14,775 nucleotides of DNA from Candidatus Microgenomates bacterium (GCA_015486555.1 WFRL01000083.1:1-14775), one strand, 5' to 3'; counted from the first letter of the stretch, positions 1 to 5,760 are shown. Notes: a model not told the origin generated them from the sequence alone. A program made the numbers and translations.

Positions 1-136
1 ATGTACCGCTTGAAAGGAAATAGGGAGGATCAGCAAAAACCATATCAATGGAATTCTCTGGAAATTCTTTTAGAAGTTGCAAAGAATCGGCGTGATATAA
101 TTCAAATCTTGGTTTTTTGTAATATGGTTTTTGCAT
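1..136 (-). CDS. DNA methyltransferase, N-terminal fragment (cut by window edge)
   Basis: Reading the minus strand from the ATG at 136 gives 45 codons that run off the left edge. The peptide starts MQKPYYKKPRFELYHADSLQ and contains ADPPYF, with DPPY at residues 36-39. This is motif IV, the catalytic motif of amino-methyltransferases that modify adenine N6 or cytosine N4. The preceding D-S-L-x-L-L...N-S-I-D-M-V-F-A-D-P-P-Y layout is typical of the N6_N4_Mtase family. In the beta arrangement DPPY comes near the N-terminus and the AdoMet-binding FxGxG motif near the C-terminus, which would lie outside this window. An in-frame TGA lies three codons upstream of the ATG, which supports this start. 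There is no clear Shine-Dalgarno sequence. A promoter-like site lies at 173-200. Whether it is an orphan enzyme or part of a restriction-modification system cannot be seen. Family call is confident; specificity is unknown. Confidence 0.85.
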   Translation of the reverse strand, partial: MQKPYYKKPRFELYHADSLQLLKEFPENSIDMVFADPPYFLSSGT

Positions 137-172
137 GTTATGTCATTGTAGAGTTGTAGATATTTTTACATT

Positions 173-200
173 ATCATACTAACAAACATACTGAAAGCAA
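173..200 (-). promoter_or_regulatory. Putative promoter of the methyltransferase gene
   Basis: On the minus strand TTGCTT (200-195) is followed after 16 bases by TATGAT (178-173). Transcription would start near 166, about 30 bases before the ATG at 136. The -10 region reads TATGATAATGTA (178-167). The same 12 bases occur at the promoter of the surface-protein gene (2056-2067), which supports a real -10 element. The -35 match is only moderate. Confidence 0.4.
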
Positions 201-280
201 GCAAATTTTTTCAAGTTAGAAAGACCTACTTTATCTGCAAAGAAATTGGAACTTTCTTCTTGAAATCTTGATTAAGACAA

Positions 281-404
281 ATTCATCGCGCCGGAATTTG
301 ATAGAGGTGGATTCTATCGCGCTATAGCCTCGGTGACGGCGGGTTCATCACACCAACACTCTAGTAAGGGCGGATTTATCACGCCGTAGCTGGGGCGAAG
401 GCGG
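281..404. repeat. Four degenerate tandem units of ~31 bp, abutting tRNA-Ser
   Basis: Units start at 281, 311, 343 and 374 (lengths 30, 32, 31, 31). Each begins with a variant of RTTYATCRCGCC (attcatcgcgcc, attctatcgcgc, gttcatcacacc, atttatcacgcc). Each ends in a G-rich GGTGG or GGCGG. On the minus strand each unit reads roughly GGCGYGATRAATCCGCC, an imperfect palindrome able to form a short hairpin. The last unit runs into the 3' end of the tRNA-Ser gene (tRNA end at 402). No open reading frame explains this stretch. It resembles the GGCGCGAT-AATCGCGCC repeat words seen in many bacterial intergenic regions, but that likeness is from memory and unchecked. The function is unknown. Confidence 0.65.
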
Positions 405-488
405 AAGGGGTGGGATTCGAACCCACGATCCGATTACTCGGATACTCGCTCTCCAGGCGAGCCCGTTCGGCCACTCCGGCACCCTTCC
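402..488 (-). tRNA. tRNA-Ser (anticodon GGA)
   Basis: An 87-base tRNA on the minus strand. The acceptor stem pairs GGAAGGG (488-482) with CCCTTCC (409-403), with discriminator G at 402. The anticodon arm is CTCGC-CTGGAGA-GCGAG (461-445) with anticodon GGA at 454-452, which reads UCC and UCU. A long variable arm pairs ATCCGA with TCGGAT, as expected for a class II serine tRNA. The T arm is GTGGG-TTCGAAT-CCCAC (426-410). CCA is not encoded: the next bases are CCT, so it must be added by the CCA-adding enzyme. An extended -10 lies just upstream at 503-511. Confidence 0.97.
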
Positions 489-499
489 TTTAAGGCCTA

Positions 500-528
500 T
501 TTATTCTAGCAAATGGTTGTGGTACAAT
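500..528 (+). promoter_or_regulatory. Putative promoter of the RRM gene
   Basis: A TG-extended -10, TGGTACAAT (520-528), lies about 90 bases before the ATG at 620, with a weak TTTATT (500-505) at 17-base spacing. It overlaps the tRNA-Ser promoter on the other strand, so the two may compete. The transcript would carry a leader of about 85 bases (roughly 535-619) in which no convincing structure was seen apart from the strong ribosome-binding site. Confidence 0.45.
503..511 (-). promoter_or_regulatory. Extended -10 element of the tRNA-Ser promoter
   Basis: The minus strand reads TGCTAGAAT (511-503), a TG-extended -10 with hexamer TAGAAT ending 14 bases before the tRNA 5' end. The -35 position (CTCATT at 531-526 with a 17-base spacer) is poor, as is common for extended -10 promoters. 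It overlaps the oppositely directed promoter of the RRM gene. The same 9-mer occurs at two other minus-strand 5' ends (5717 and 9544). Confidence 0.5.
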
Positions 529-602
529 GAGTTGTTAGTTAAGTAAGTAGGAAAGAGTGAGAGAAGTTTTATCCCTCAGTTCAGTTTCCACGCTCATTAA
601 GT

Positions 603-612
603 AAGGAGGTGA
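603..612 (+). promoter_or_regulatory. Very strong Shine-Dalgarno sequence of the RRM gene
   Basis: AAGGAGGTGA at 603-612 is a ten-base match to the complement of the 16S rRNA 3' tail, seven bases before the ATG at 620. It is the best ribosome-binding site in the window and suggests high expression of the RNA-binding protein. Most other genes here have weak or no Shine-Dalgarno sequence. Confidence 0.85.
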
Positions 613-619
613 GTTCCCT

Positions 620-874
620 ATGTCTTTTAAACTTTTCGTAGGCAATCTCAGTTATTCGGTCACTAGCCAACAACTGAGTGATTTGTTTAGTCAATACGGT
701 CCGATTGAGGATTGTGTTGTTATCACTGACCGGCAAACAGGCCGGTCTCGTGGTTTTGCTTTTGTTACCTTTACTGAAGAAAAAGGTGGTCAAAAAGCTG
801 TTCAAGAATTGAACGGGAAAGAGTACGAAGGTCGAAAATTGATTGTCAATCAAGCTCGGCCACGTCAGTCTTAG
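620..874 (+). CDS. Single-RRM RNA-binding protein
   Basis: This 84-residue protein is essentially one RNA recognition motif. RNP2 is LFVGNL (residues 5-10) and RNP1 is RGFAFVTF (44-51), with the aromatic residues that stack on RNA bases. The order beta1-alpha1-beta2-beta3-alpha2-beta4 spans the whole chain, and it ends in a short basic tail (QARPRQS). It lacks the glycine-rich tail of some cyanobacterial and plant homologs. Bacterial single-RRM proteins are small, abundant RNA-binding or chaperone-like proteins, often cold-induced in cyanobacteria; the targets here are unknown. The start is fixed by the perfect Shine-Dalgarno at 603-612. It is a stand-alone transcription unit with its own promoter upstream and a strong terminator at 897-933. 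Confidence 0.95.
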   Translation: MSFKLFVGNLSYSVTSQQLSDLFSQYGPIEDCVVITDRQTGRSRGFAFVTFTEEKGGQKAVQELNGKEYEGRKLIVNQARPRQS

Positions 875-896
875 TCTCGTTAATGAAGAATAGAAG

Positions 897-933
897 ACCC
901 TGGAGTTGTTTATTTGTGAACTCCAGGGTTTTT
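897..933 (+). terminator. Rho-independent terminator of the RRM gene
   Basis: An 11-bp perfect stem (897-907 with 919-929) surrounds an 11-base loop and is followed by a T run (929-933). It lies 22 bases after the RRM stop codon. The 3' arm lies inside the coding end of the convergent mscS-like gene, whose stop codon is in the loop (910-912). Read on the minus strand, the hairpin is followed by TCTTCTATTCTT, which is only moderately T-rich, so it may also act weakly for mscS. Confidence 0.92.
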
Positions 934-1974
934 CTTGAGATAGATTGTTTGAGTAGGATAGGCTAAAGCTATTTTTTCTTTGGCGAGGGCATCAAGGATC
1001 TGTAAAATGACAGCCTCTTGAGTTTTTAGATAAAGAGAATAATCCTTCATTTCCAGCTCGTAAACGACTGAAAAAATTAAAGCTGAATCGGCCATCTCTG
1101 TTAAATTTACCCTTTTTACTTTAGCTTGAGGTTGTTGATCGATAATTTGACTTATTATTTGGGGTATTTTTTTAATTTTTTCTAGAGGAGTTTCATAACT
1201 AACCCCTAAGGTAAAAGTGACTCGCCGTTGCTGCATTGAGTGGAAGTTACGGACTACTTGAGAAGAAAGTTCCTTGTTGGGAATGATTATCTCTTCCCCC
1301 TTGAATGATCTAATGCGAGTAGTTTTCAAACCAATCTTTTCTACTTTTCCCTGATACTGGCCAACAACGATAAAATCTCCTACATTAACAGTATTGTCAA
1401 AGACAATGGCTAAAGTGCTAAAAAGGTCGCCGAGGATGTTTTGAACTGCTAGAGCAATGGCCAGACCCCCGATCCCCAGTCCAGCCACAAGAGAGGTAAT
1501 GTTTATACCCAAGCTGGCTAGGAAGGTTAAGGTTATAAAGGTAAGGATAGTCGCTTTAGCTAAGTAATTAAAGATAATCAGTTTGGCTTTATTAGTTTCT
1601 TTTTTTGTTGTTAAGAGGTGCTGATTAAGGATATCGGTTAGTTGAAAAAGGAAAATAGTTAATTGGTAAGCGATCAGGGTAAGGAAGAGGAGTTGGGTAA
1701 GAGAAAGTAATGTTTGATTAGAGGGAGAAATAAGAAGGGCTAGATAGAAAGAGGTAGTTAACCAAAATAAAAAGGGAACATTGCTTAAATAGTTGGATAG
1801 AAATTTGAGGTAGGGATTTTCCCCCTGCGAGGTAAGATGTTTAAGGTAATGAATTAGAAACCTCTTAGTCAGGCTAAAAGAAAAGTAAAAAAAAGCAGTT
1901 AGAAGAAGAATAATTATTCCCGAGATCAGCAGGTGAGAACTGAGTGGATTGTAATAAAAACTGACAACTTCCAT
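910..1974 (-). CDS. MscS-family mechanosensitive ion channel
   Basis: A protein of about 354 residues that would sit in the cytoplasmic membrane and release solutes on hypo-osmotic shock. The N-terminal part holds four or so hydrophobic helices (about residues 14-155). These lead into the pore-lining TM3, with the glycine/alanine-rich GLGIGGLAIALAVQN at about 165-179, then the amphipathic TM3b and the MscS beta domain (FDNTVNVGDFIVV...). IRSFKGEEIIIPN is the usual beta-domain signature, and a cytoplasmic alpha/beta domain completes the chain. The size is typical of small-conductance MscS/YnaI-like channels. I chose ATG 1974; a TTG two codons earlier (1980) is possible. There is no Shine-Dalgarno sequence. 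The start codon lies inside the first copy of a 31-bp duplicated sequence. The gene diverges from the surface-protein gene at 2082, and its last codons form part of the RRM gene terminator. Confidence 0.93.
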   Translation of the reverse strand: MEVVSFYYNPLSSHLLISGIIILLLTAFFYFSFSLTKRFLIHYLKHLTSQGENPYLKFLSNYLSNVPFLFWLTTSFYLALLISPSNQTLLSLTQLLFLTLIAYQLTIFLFQLTDILNQHLLTTKKETNKAKLIIFNYLAKATILTFITLTFLASLGINITSLVAGLGIGGLAIALAVQNILGDLFSTLAIVFDNTVNVGDFIVVGQYQGKVEKIGLKTTRIRSFKGEEIIIPNKELSSQVVRNFHSMQQRRVTFTLGVSYETPLEKIKKIPQIISQIIDQQPQAKVKRVNLTEMADSALIFSVVYELEMKDYSLYLKTQEAVILQILDALAKEKIALAYPTQTIYLKKNPGVHK

Positions 1975-1990
1975 ATTCAAAGTTTATGAT
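1961..1990 (+). promoter_or_regulatory. Upstream copy of a duplicated promoter
   Basis: CTGACA (1961-1966), 18 bases, TATGAT (1985-1990). It matches the promoter at 2032-2061 except for the first base of the -35. It overlaps the first codons of the divergent mscS-like gene. It would add a second start site about 71 bases upstream for the surface-protein transcript. Confidence 0.55.
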
Positions 1991-2019
1991 AACTTAATAT
2001 CAAAGGCAAAAGTAAAAAA

Positions 2020-2073
2020 ATGAAAAAACTATTGACAACTTCCATATTCAAAGTTTATGATAATGTATATTAA
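2020..2073 (+). other. Possible 17-codon leader ORF created by the duplication
   Basis: ATG at 2020 is followed by 16 sense codons and TAA at 2071-2073. AAAGG at 2003-2007 precedes it by 12 bases, and the second promoter (2032-2061) lies inside it. Only transcripts from the upstream promoter could contain it. It may be an upstream ORF affecting translation from 2082, or a harmless relic of the duplication; nothing shows that the peptide matters. Confidence 0.25.
2032..2061 (+). promoter_or_regulatory. Strong promoter of the surface-protein operon
   Basis: A consensus TTGACA (2032-2037) is followed after 18 bases by TATGAT (2056-2061), continuing as TATGATAATGTA. The expected start site is near 2068, giving a leader of only about 14 bases that includes AAAGG (2072-2076) five bases before ATG 2082. 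It is the best promoter match in the window, which suggests abundant expression, fitting a surface-layer-type protein. Confidence 0.75.
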
Positions 2074-2081
2074 AGGTAAAA

Positions 2082-3284
2082 ATGAAAATGAAGTTTAGAA
2101 GAGAGGTTAATTTAGTTTTATTTTCTTTTCTTTTAGCCCAAGTTTTAATGGCTCTGGCTCCGTGGTTGAGCGCCACCGCCCAAGCGGCAAACTTGAAAAA
2201 TGCTGAAATTACTTTATCTGACTCTCGGCCGAGTAAAACTGGTGTTAGCCATACTGTTTATTTTCAAGCAACTACTGCCTTATCAGCAAGTGAGAAGATA
2301 GTTATTGATTATCCATCTGATTTTGATGTAACCGGCATGGGAGCGGCTAATGTCTCTTCGATGAAGATCTCCCCTAATGCTGATATGAGTTCAGGTGATA
2401 CCTGTACTGTTGCTGACGATAATAATGGAGCGGATCAGGTAGGTTTAGTGGAAGATGGTACTAATGATACTCTTACTTTCCAATTAGCTACTTCCGGTGT
2501 CGGGAGTACAGTTCCCGCTGATGATTATGTTGAAATTGTGATCACCGGCTTTGCTAATCCAGCTAAAACTGCTGCCGCGGGGACTGCTGATACTTATTTA
2601 GTAAGTTTATCAACAACTAATAGTGATGGGAGTACTACTCATGATTCAGCCACTGTTCGAGTTGCTATTATTGATGCGGTAACTATTTCAGCCACTGTTC
2701 AAGCCACTTTGTCCCTTGAAGTAGTGGGAGTAGCATCAGGTGTTAGTGTTGGTAATAGTTATCCCACTACCAGTGTTACTACTACCGCTACTACTGTACC
2801 CTTTGGGATTGTTAACTCTTCCACTGTATATACAGCGGCTCAACAACTAAAGGTATCAACTAATGCCACTAATGGTTTCTATGTAGCAGTGAAACAAGAT
2901 TCTAATATGACTGATGCTGCTTCTAATGACATCGACCAGTTTGCTGATGGGACAGCGGTGGACAATAGCAGTCCTACAGCTTGGAGCTCGCCCTCAGGGA
3001 CACCTGGATCGGAGAACACTTACGGCCATTTGGGTTATGGGACTACTGATACCACCTTAACTGATTTGAATGGTAGTGGAGCGACTGACCGATTTGCTAC
3101 TAATAAATTTGCTGCTTTGACCTCCACTTATGAAGCGGTTTTATCCCATACGGGTCCGGCTGCTGGGACAGGTACTGATACCAATGGCCAGGCCTATGTG
3201 GTCTATCAATTGGAGATTAGTGGGCTTCAACAGGCAGGTATTTATAGTAACACTGTTACTTATTTAGCTACTGCTAAGTACTAA
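2082..3284 (+). CDS. Secreted Ser/Thr-rich surface protein with a WxL-like C-terminal region
   Basis: A 400-residue exported protein. The signal peptide has a basic start (MKMKFRREVN), a hydrophobic core (residues 11-28) and an AxA-type site near SATAQA-ANL (about residue 36). Residues 37-200 form a beta-rich domain (AEITLSDSRPSKTGVSHTVY...EKIVIDYPSDF). Residues 200-400 form a second beta-rich, Thr-rich domain. The second domain has features I associate with WxL domains: VPFGIV (239-244), LKVSTNATNGFYVAVKQ (256-272), and a final AGIYSNTVTYLATAKY where WxL proteins usually end in GxYxxTLTWTL. The two Trp-x-Leu motifs themselves are absent. There is no sortase motif or C-terminal membrane helix. 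The stop overlaps the start of the DUF916-like gene by one base. I infer a wall- or partner-bound surface protein. ATG 2088 is an alternative start. Confidence 0.8.
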   Translation: MKMKFRREVNLVLFSFLLAQVLMALAPWLSATAQAANLKNAEITLSDSRPSKTGVSHTVYFQATTALSASEKIVIDYPSDFDVTGMGAANVSSMKISPNADMSSGDTCTVADDNNGADQVGLVEDGTNDTLTFQLATSGVGSTVPADDYVEIVITGFANPAKTAAAGTADTYLVSLSTTNSDGSTTHDSATVRVAIIDAVTISATVQATLSLEVVGVASGVSVGNSYPTTSVTTTATTVPFGIVNSSTVYTAAQQLKVSTNATNGFYVAVKQDSNMTDAASNDIDQFADGTAVDNSSPTAWSSPSGTPGSENTYGHLGYGTTDTTLTDLNGSGATDRFATNKFAALTSTYEAVLSHTGPAAGTGTDTNGQAYVVYQLEISGLQQAGIYSNTVTYLATAKY

Positions 3285-4282
3285 TGAAGATAAAAAGGAT
3301 TATTCAATTGTTTACTTTGGTGTTAGTTTTGGTTTTTGGTTTTTATCTCTCCTCCTCTGCGGTCGAGGCTTTAGAGAAGGTAGCTCTAACTATTTCTCCG
3401 CCAATTAATGAATTAATTCTTAATCCCGGGAGTCGATCTACTTCAGGTTTAACTCTTTATAATAACAGCGATAGCCCAGTTATTGTTGACCTTCGAGCTT
3501 CAGAGTTTTATCCTCGAGGAGAAAATGGTGAGGTTAATATTTCTGATGAACCTCTACCCCAAACTAAGGATTGGGTAACAGTCTATCCCCAACGAATAAA
3601 AATAGGCCCCAAAAAATCAAGAGTAGTAAGTTATACTATTGCTCTGCCTAAGAATGCCTCGCCGGGTGGTTTTTACTTTGCTATTGTTGCATCTTCAGAG
3701 GGAAGTAAATACCAAGCTAATGAAAAAAAATCGGTAGAGAGTGGAGCTTCGGTGGTATCCTCGGTGGCTGAATTGGTTATGGTAAGGATTAGTGGACCGG
3801 TTACTTATGCGGCCAAGATAACTCATTTTGATATCCAAGATGGCAAGCGACTCTTAAATTATGGTCCGGTAGATTTAGATATAAAGATTAAGAATCTCTC
3901 TAATGTTCATAGTATGTTTTCTAACACAGTAGTAGTGAGCAATCTTCTTTTCCCAGAAAAGTACAAACTTAATCTTAAGTCAGAAAGGATTCTTCCTCAA
4001 GCAGTAAGAGATTTTAAAGCTCAAGTGCCTAATAAGTGGCACCTTGGTTATTACAAAGCTGTTCTGACTACTACTTACGGAGGAGGAAATAACTTAGAGA
4101 GAGTTATCTTATTCTGGATAGTGCCGTTGCGAGAATTGGCAGTAGGTGGAGCGGTAATAAGTTTGCTTTTCATCTTAATAATTCTCTTAGTGAGAAAGAA
4201 CCGCCGCCGCCAGAAAGAAATTGAAGAAATGGAGCAAACAGTAGAAAAGCTAGAAAAGATAGAGAAAAAGTTGCACAATTAA
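3284..4282 (+). CDS. DUF916-like (WxLIP-type) membrane-anchored surface protein
   Basis: This 332-residue protein has a signal peptide (residues 1-29, basic start then LFTLVLVLVFGFYL). The extracellular part is made of two immunoglobulin-like beta domains. One C-terminal membrane helix (about 283-304, AVGGAVISLLFILIILLV) is followed by a charged coiled-coil tail (RKNRRRQKEIEEMEQ...). The first domain has the pattern of DUF916: ISPPINELILNPG, then LTLYNNSDSPVIVDLRASEF, a conserved W, and LPKNASPGGFYFAIV. The second (NLSNVHSMFSN...ERILPQAVRDF...GYYKAVLTTTYG) resembles the DUF3324 partner domain. In Firmicutes such WxLIP proteins bind WxL proteins and peptidoglycan. Translation is probably coupled to the upstream gene (TAATG overlap, no Shine-Dalgarno). 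The pairing supports a two-protein surface complex; the binding itself is inference. Confidence 0.82.
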   Translation: MKIKRIIQLFTLVLVLVFGFYLSSSAVEALEKVALTISPPINELILNPGSRSTSGLTLYNNSDSPVIVDLRASEFYPRGENGEVNISDEPLPQTKDWVTVYPQRIKIGPKKSRVVSYTIALPKNASPGGFYFAIVASSEGSKYQANEKKSVESGASVVSSVAELVMVRISGPVTYAAKITHFDIQDGKRLLNYGPVDLDIKIKNLSNVHSMFSNTVVVSNLLFPEKYKLNLKSERILPQAVRDFKAQVPNKWHLGYYKAVLTTTYGGGNNLERVILFWIVPLRELAVGGAVISLLFILIILLVRKNRRRQKEIEEMEQTVEKLEKIEKKLHN

Positions 4283-4295
4283 AAGTTAAAAATAA

Positions 4296-4817
4296 GTGGA
4301 GATTGAGTACTTTATTGGTTTAGGATTACCTCCAAAGGATCAAGCATTTTTTAACCGACTCAAGAGGGATAATCAATTTAATAACCGGCCTCTTTCAAGC
4401 CCAGCCCATATAACTCTTCTACCTCCTTTTGAGGAAAGGAATGAAGCCCTTCTTATTGCTTCCTTGGACAAATGGGCGGCTGATCAAACATCTTTTTCTC
4501 TTAAGTTTAAGAAAATAGCTGTTTATAAACATCTTAAGTATGCTACTCTTGTTCTGGAACCTACCCAAAGCGAAAAAGTTAAAAAGTTAAAGTTATCTCT
4601 TGATAAGTGGTTGGGCTGGCCCCTTAAAGAAAGACGACTTTTTCGTCCCCATCTAACTTTAGCTAGTAGGGTTCCTTATTTTAAATTGGAAGAGATAAAG
4701 GTATCTGTAAGGGCTCTTGAACTAAGGCTGGAACTGGAGGTTGAGGAGGTAATTCTCTTCCGCCGTTTTCTTGGCAGCCAGTGGACAAAGTATCATTTTT
4801 CGCCTTTCTCTGTTTAG
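4296..4817 (+). CDS. 2'-5' RNA ligase / cyclic phosphodiesterase (2H) superfamily protein
   Basis: This 173-residue protein has the two HxT motifs that define the 2H phosphoesterase fold: AHITLLPPF (H38, T40) and RPHLTLASR (H119, T121). They are about 80 residues apart, as expected. The two histidines would act as general acid and base on a 2',3'-cyclic phosphate or 2'-5' linkage in RNA. The real substrate of most bacterial members is uncertain. The start is GTG at 4296: an in-frame TAA directly precedes it and no other start codon lies nearby. No Shine-Dalgarno is visible. The gene follows the DUF916-like gene after 13 bases and is probably cotranscribed, though no functional link is evident. 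Its stop overlaps the convergent membrane-protein gene by four bases. Confidence 0.9.
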   Translation: MEIEYFIGLGLPPKDQAFFNRLKRDNQFNNRPLSSPAHITLLPPFEERNEALLIASLDKWAADQTSFSLKFKKIAVYKHLKYATLVLEPTQSEKVKKLKLSLDKWLGWPLKERRLFRPHLTLASRVPYFKLEEIKVSVRALELRLELEVEEVILFRRFLGSQWTKYHFSPFSV

Positions 4818-5095
4818 GTTCGACCAAAGATAATAAGGATGAAAAGAGCAATCATCAAAAGGGCAAGATAAAGAGTAATTACCTTGCCGATAGTGTTTTG
4901 GCTTAATAGATGGTGAAGAAAAAAAATGAGAGCCCAAATGATGATGAAGCTGGCAGCGATTAGGTAGGAAAGAAAAATTAGGGGAATGAAAATGATTCCA
5001 AAAAGGATAACCTTGGCGGCTGAGAGAAATAAGATTAAAGGTAGACAAAGAGATGAGACTACCATCAAAGAGATGAAAAATAAGGCCCAAAGCAT
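4814..5095 (-). CDS. Small three-helix membrane protein downstream of lemA
   Basis: This 93-residue, very hydrophobic protein has about three membrane segments (roughly residues 2-35, 36-62 and 70-90) with few charged residues. I do not recognise a family. It starts nine bases after the lemA stop, on the same strand, without a clear Shine-Dalgarno, so it would depend on translational coupling with lemA. Its end overlaps the convergent 2H-phosphoesterase gene by four bases. A longer frame on the same strand (start at 5090) lacks protein-like character. The coding status is moderately supported by position and by the coherent membrane pattern. It might be a membrane partner of LemA, but that is a guess from adjacency. 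Confidence 0.55.
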   Translation of the reverse strand: MLWALFFISLMVVSSLCLPLILFLSAAKVILFGIIFIPLIFLSYLIAASFIIIWALIFFLHHLLSQNTIGKVITLYLALLMIALFILIIFGRT

Positions 5096-5104
5096 TTGAA
5101 GAAT

Positions 5105-5686
5105 CTAAAGTTTAACTTGGGGTGTTTTAGTTTCTTCTTGGCTGACCTCTAAATGGGGTCCGCTTTCCGGAGTTTGTAAACCGGCTACTTTTTTAAATCC
5201 TAGTAGACCGGCTACAAAGACAGTTGGAATAGTTTGAATCTTGGTGTTATAGTCAGCTGCCAGATCAATGAGAACCCGACGAGCGTACATTATTTTGTCA
5301 GCAGTGTCCCTTAGCTCAGCCATTAACTGGGCTACTGTTTCGTTAGACTTGAACTGGGGGTTGCTTTCCCACAAAGCGAACATAGGTTTAAAAGCTTCAC
5401 CCATTTTATCAGAGGCCTGCATCATCTTAGCTAAATCGTTTGTATCTACAGCCTTTGTAGCTAAGTTACGAGCAGCAGTTAGTTTATCGTAAACTTCGTT
5501 CTCATGTTCCAAATAACCCTTAGTGGCCGCGATCAAGTTAGGAATGAGATTAGCTTGGCGTTTAAGCTGATTACCTATCTCTTGAATAGAAGCCTGAATC
5601 TGAACTTTTAATTGGATAAGAGAGTTATAAGTAAGAATTAGCCAAAGGACTAAAACTGTAGCTCCAGTAATAATTCCAATAAGCAT
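5105..5686 (-). CDS. lemA: LemA family protein
   Basis: A protein of about 193 residues with one N-terminal membrane helix (MLIGIITGATVLVLWLIL) followed by a helical bundle. The signature run after the helix, TYNSLIQLKVQIQASIQEIG then QLKRQANLIPNLIAATKGY, matches LemA proteins (YNxLVxxr...v..QLkRR.dLiPnLv..vkgy.xHE). EHENEVYDKLTAARN continues the match, and the length is typical. The biochemical role of the family is unknown; members are anchored in the membrane. I set the start at ATG 5686 because GGAGG at 5696-5692 lies five bases upstream of it; the longer frame from GTG 5698 would start inside that ribosome-binding site. An extended -10 (5725-5717) fits a short leader. The small membrane-protein gene follows in the same unit. 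Confidence 0.93.
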   Translation of the reverse strand: MLIGIITGATVLVLWLILTYNSLIQLKVQIQASIQEIGNQLKRQANLIPNLIAATKGYLEHENEVYDKLTAARNLATKAVDTNDLAKMMQASDKMGEAFKPMFALWESNPQFKSNETVAQLMAELRDTADKIMYARRVLIDLAADYNTKIQTIPTVFVAGLLGFKKVAGLQTPESGPHLEVSQEETKTPQVKL

Positions 5687-5716
5687 TTTTTCCTCCACTA
5701 ATTTGCTACTAACTTA

Positions 5717-5725
5717 ATTCTAGCA
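5717..5725 (-). promoter_or_regulatory. Extended -10 element of the lemA promoter
   Basis: The minus strand reads TGCTAGAAT (5725-5717), identical to the element before tRNA-Ser and the one before the ATP-cone nuclease gene. The start site would be near 5709, giving a leader of about 23 bases containing GGAGG. No good -35 was found. Confidence 0.5.
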
Positions 5726-5738
5726 TACTTGGAATATA

Positions 5739-5760
5739 GAACTTAGAACTCAGAACTTAG
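5739..5760. repeat. Short AGAACTTAG-type tandem words
   Basis: Three near-identical words, GAACTTA / GAACTCA / GAACTTA, follow each other with a seven-base period at the left edge of the repeat island. Related AGTTCCAA / GAGTTCCAAG words recur at the right edge (6220-6247). They are non-coding and border the hairpin elements. Confidence 0.6.

Larger units (their letters stand above)
1962..2097. repeat. Tandem direct duplication (period 71 bp) of a promoter and start region
   Basis: Bases 1962-1992 and 2033-2063 are identical over 31 positions. The copies stay recognisably similar downstream: taatatcaaaggcaaaag... in copy 1 and tatattaaaggtaaaaat... in copy 2, including an AAAGG ribosome-binding site and an ATG-AAA start. 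Copy 1 therefore carries -35, -10, AAAGG and an ATG (2020), like copy 2. The ATG at 2020 opens a 17-codon reading frame, MKKLLTTSIFKVYDNVY, that ends at 2073, nine bases before the real start. The first copy also includes the 5' end of the divergent mscS-like gene. Confidence 0.9.

Noticed and set aside
1..159. A plus-strand open frame from the first base
   Set aside because: The minus strand of the same stretch encodes a clear methyltransferase N-terminus with DPPY; the plus-strand product has no recognisable character.
281..404. CRISPR array
   Set aside because: The period is about 31 bp, but the units are degenerate along their length with no conserved repeat alternating with unique spacers, and there are no cas genes.
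581..853. A 90-codon minus-strand frame opposite the RRM gene
   Set aside because: The RRM gene has a perfect Shine-Dalgarno, RNP motifs and a terminator; the antisense frame has no such support.
4722..5090. A 122-codon minus-strand frame
   Set aside because: It is offset from the more coherent three-helix membrane-protein frame (4814-5095) and extends into the 2H-phosphoesterase gene; its composition is not protein-like.
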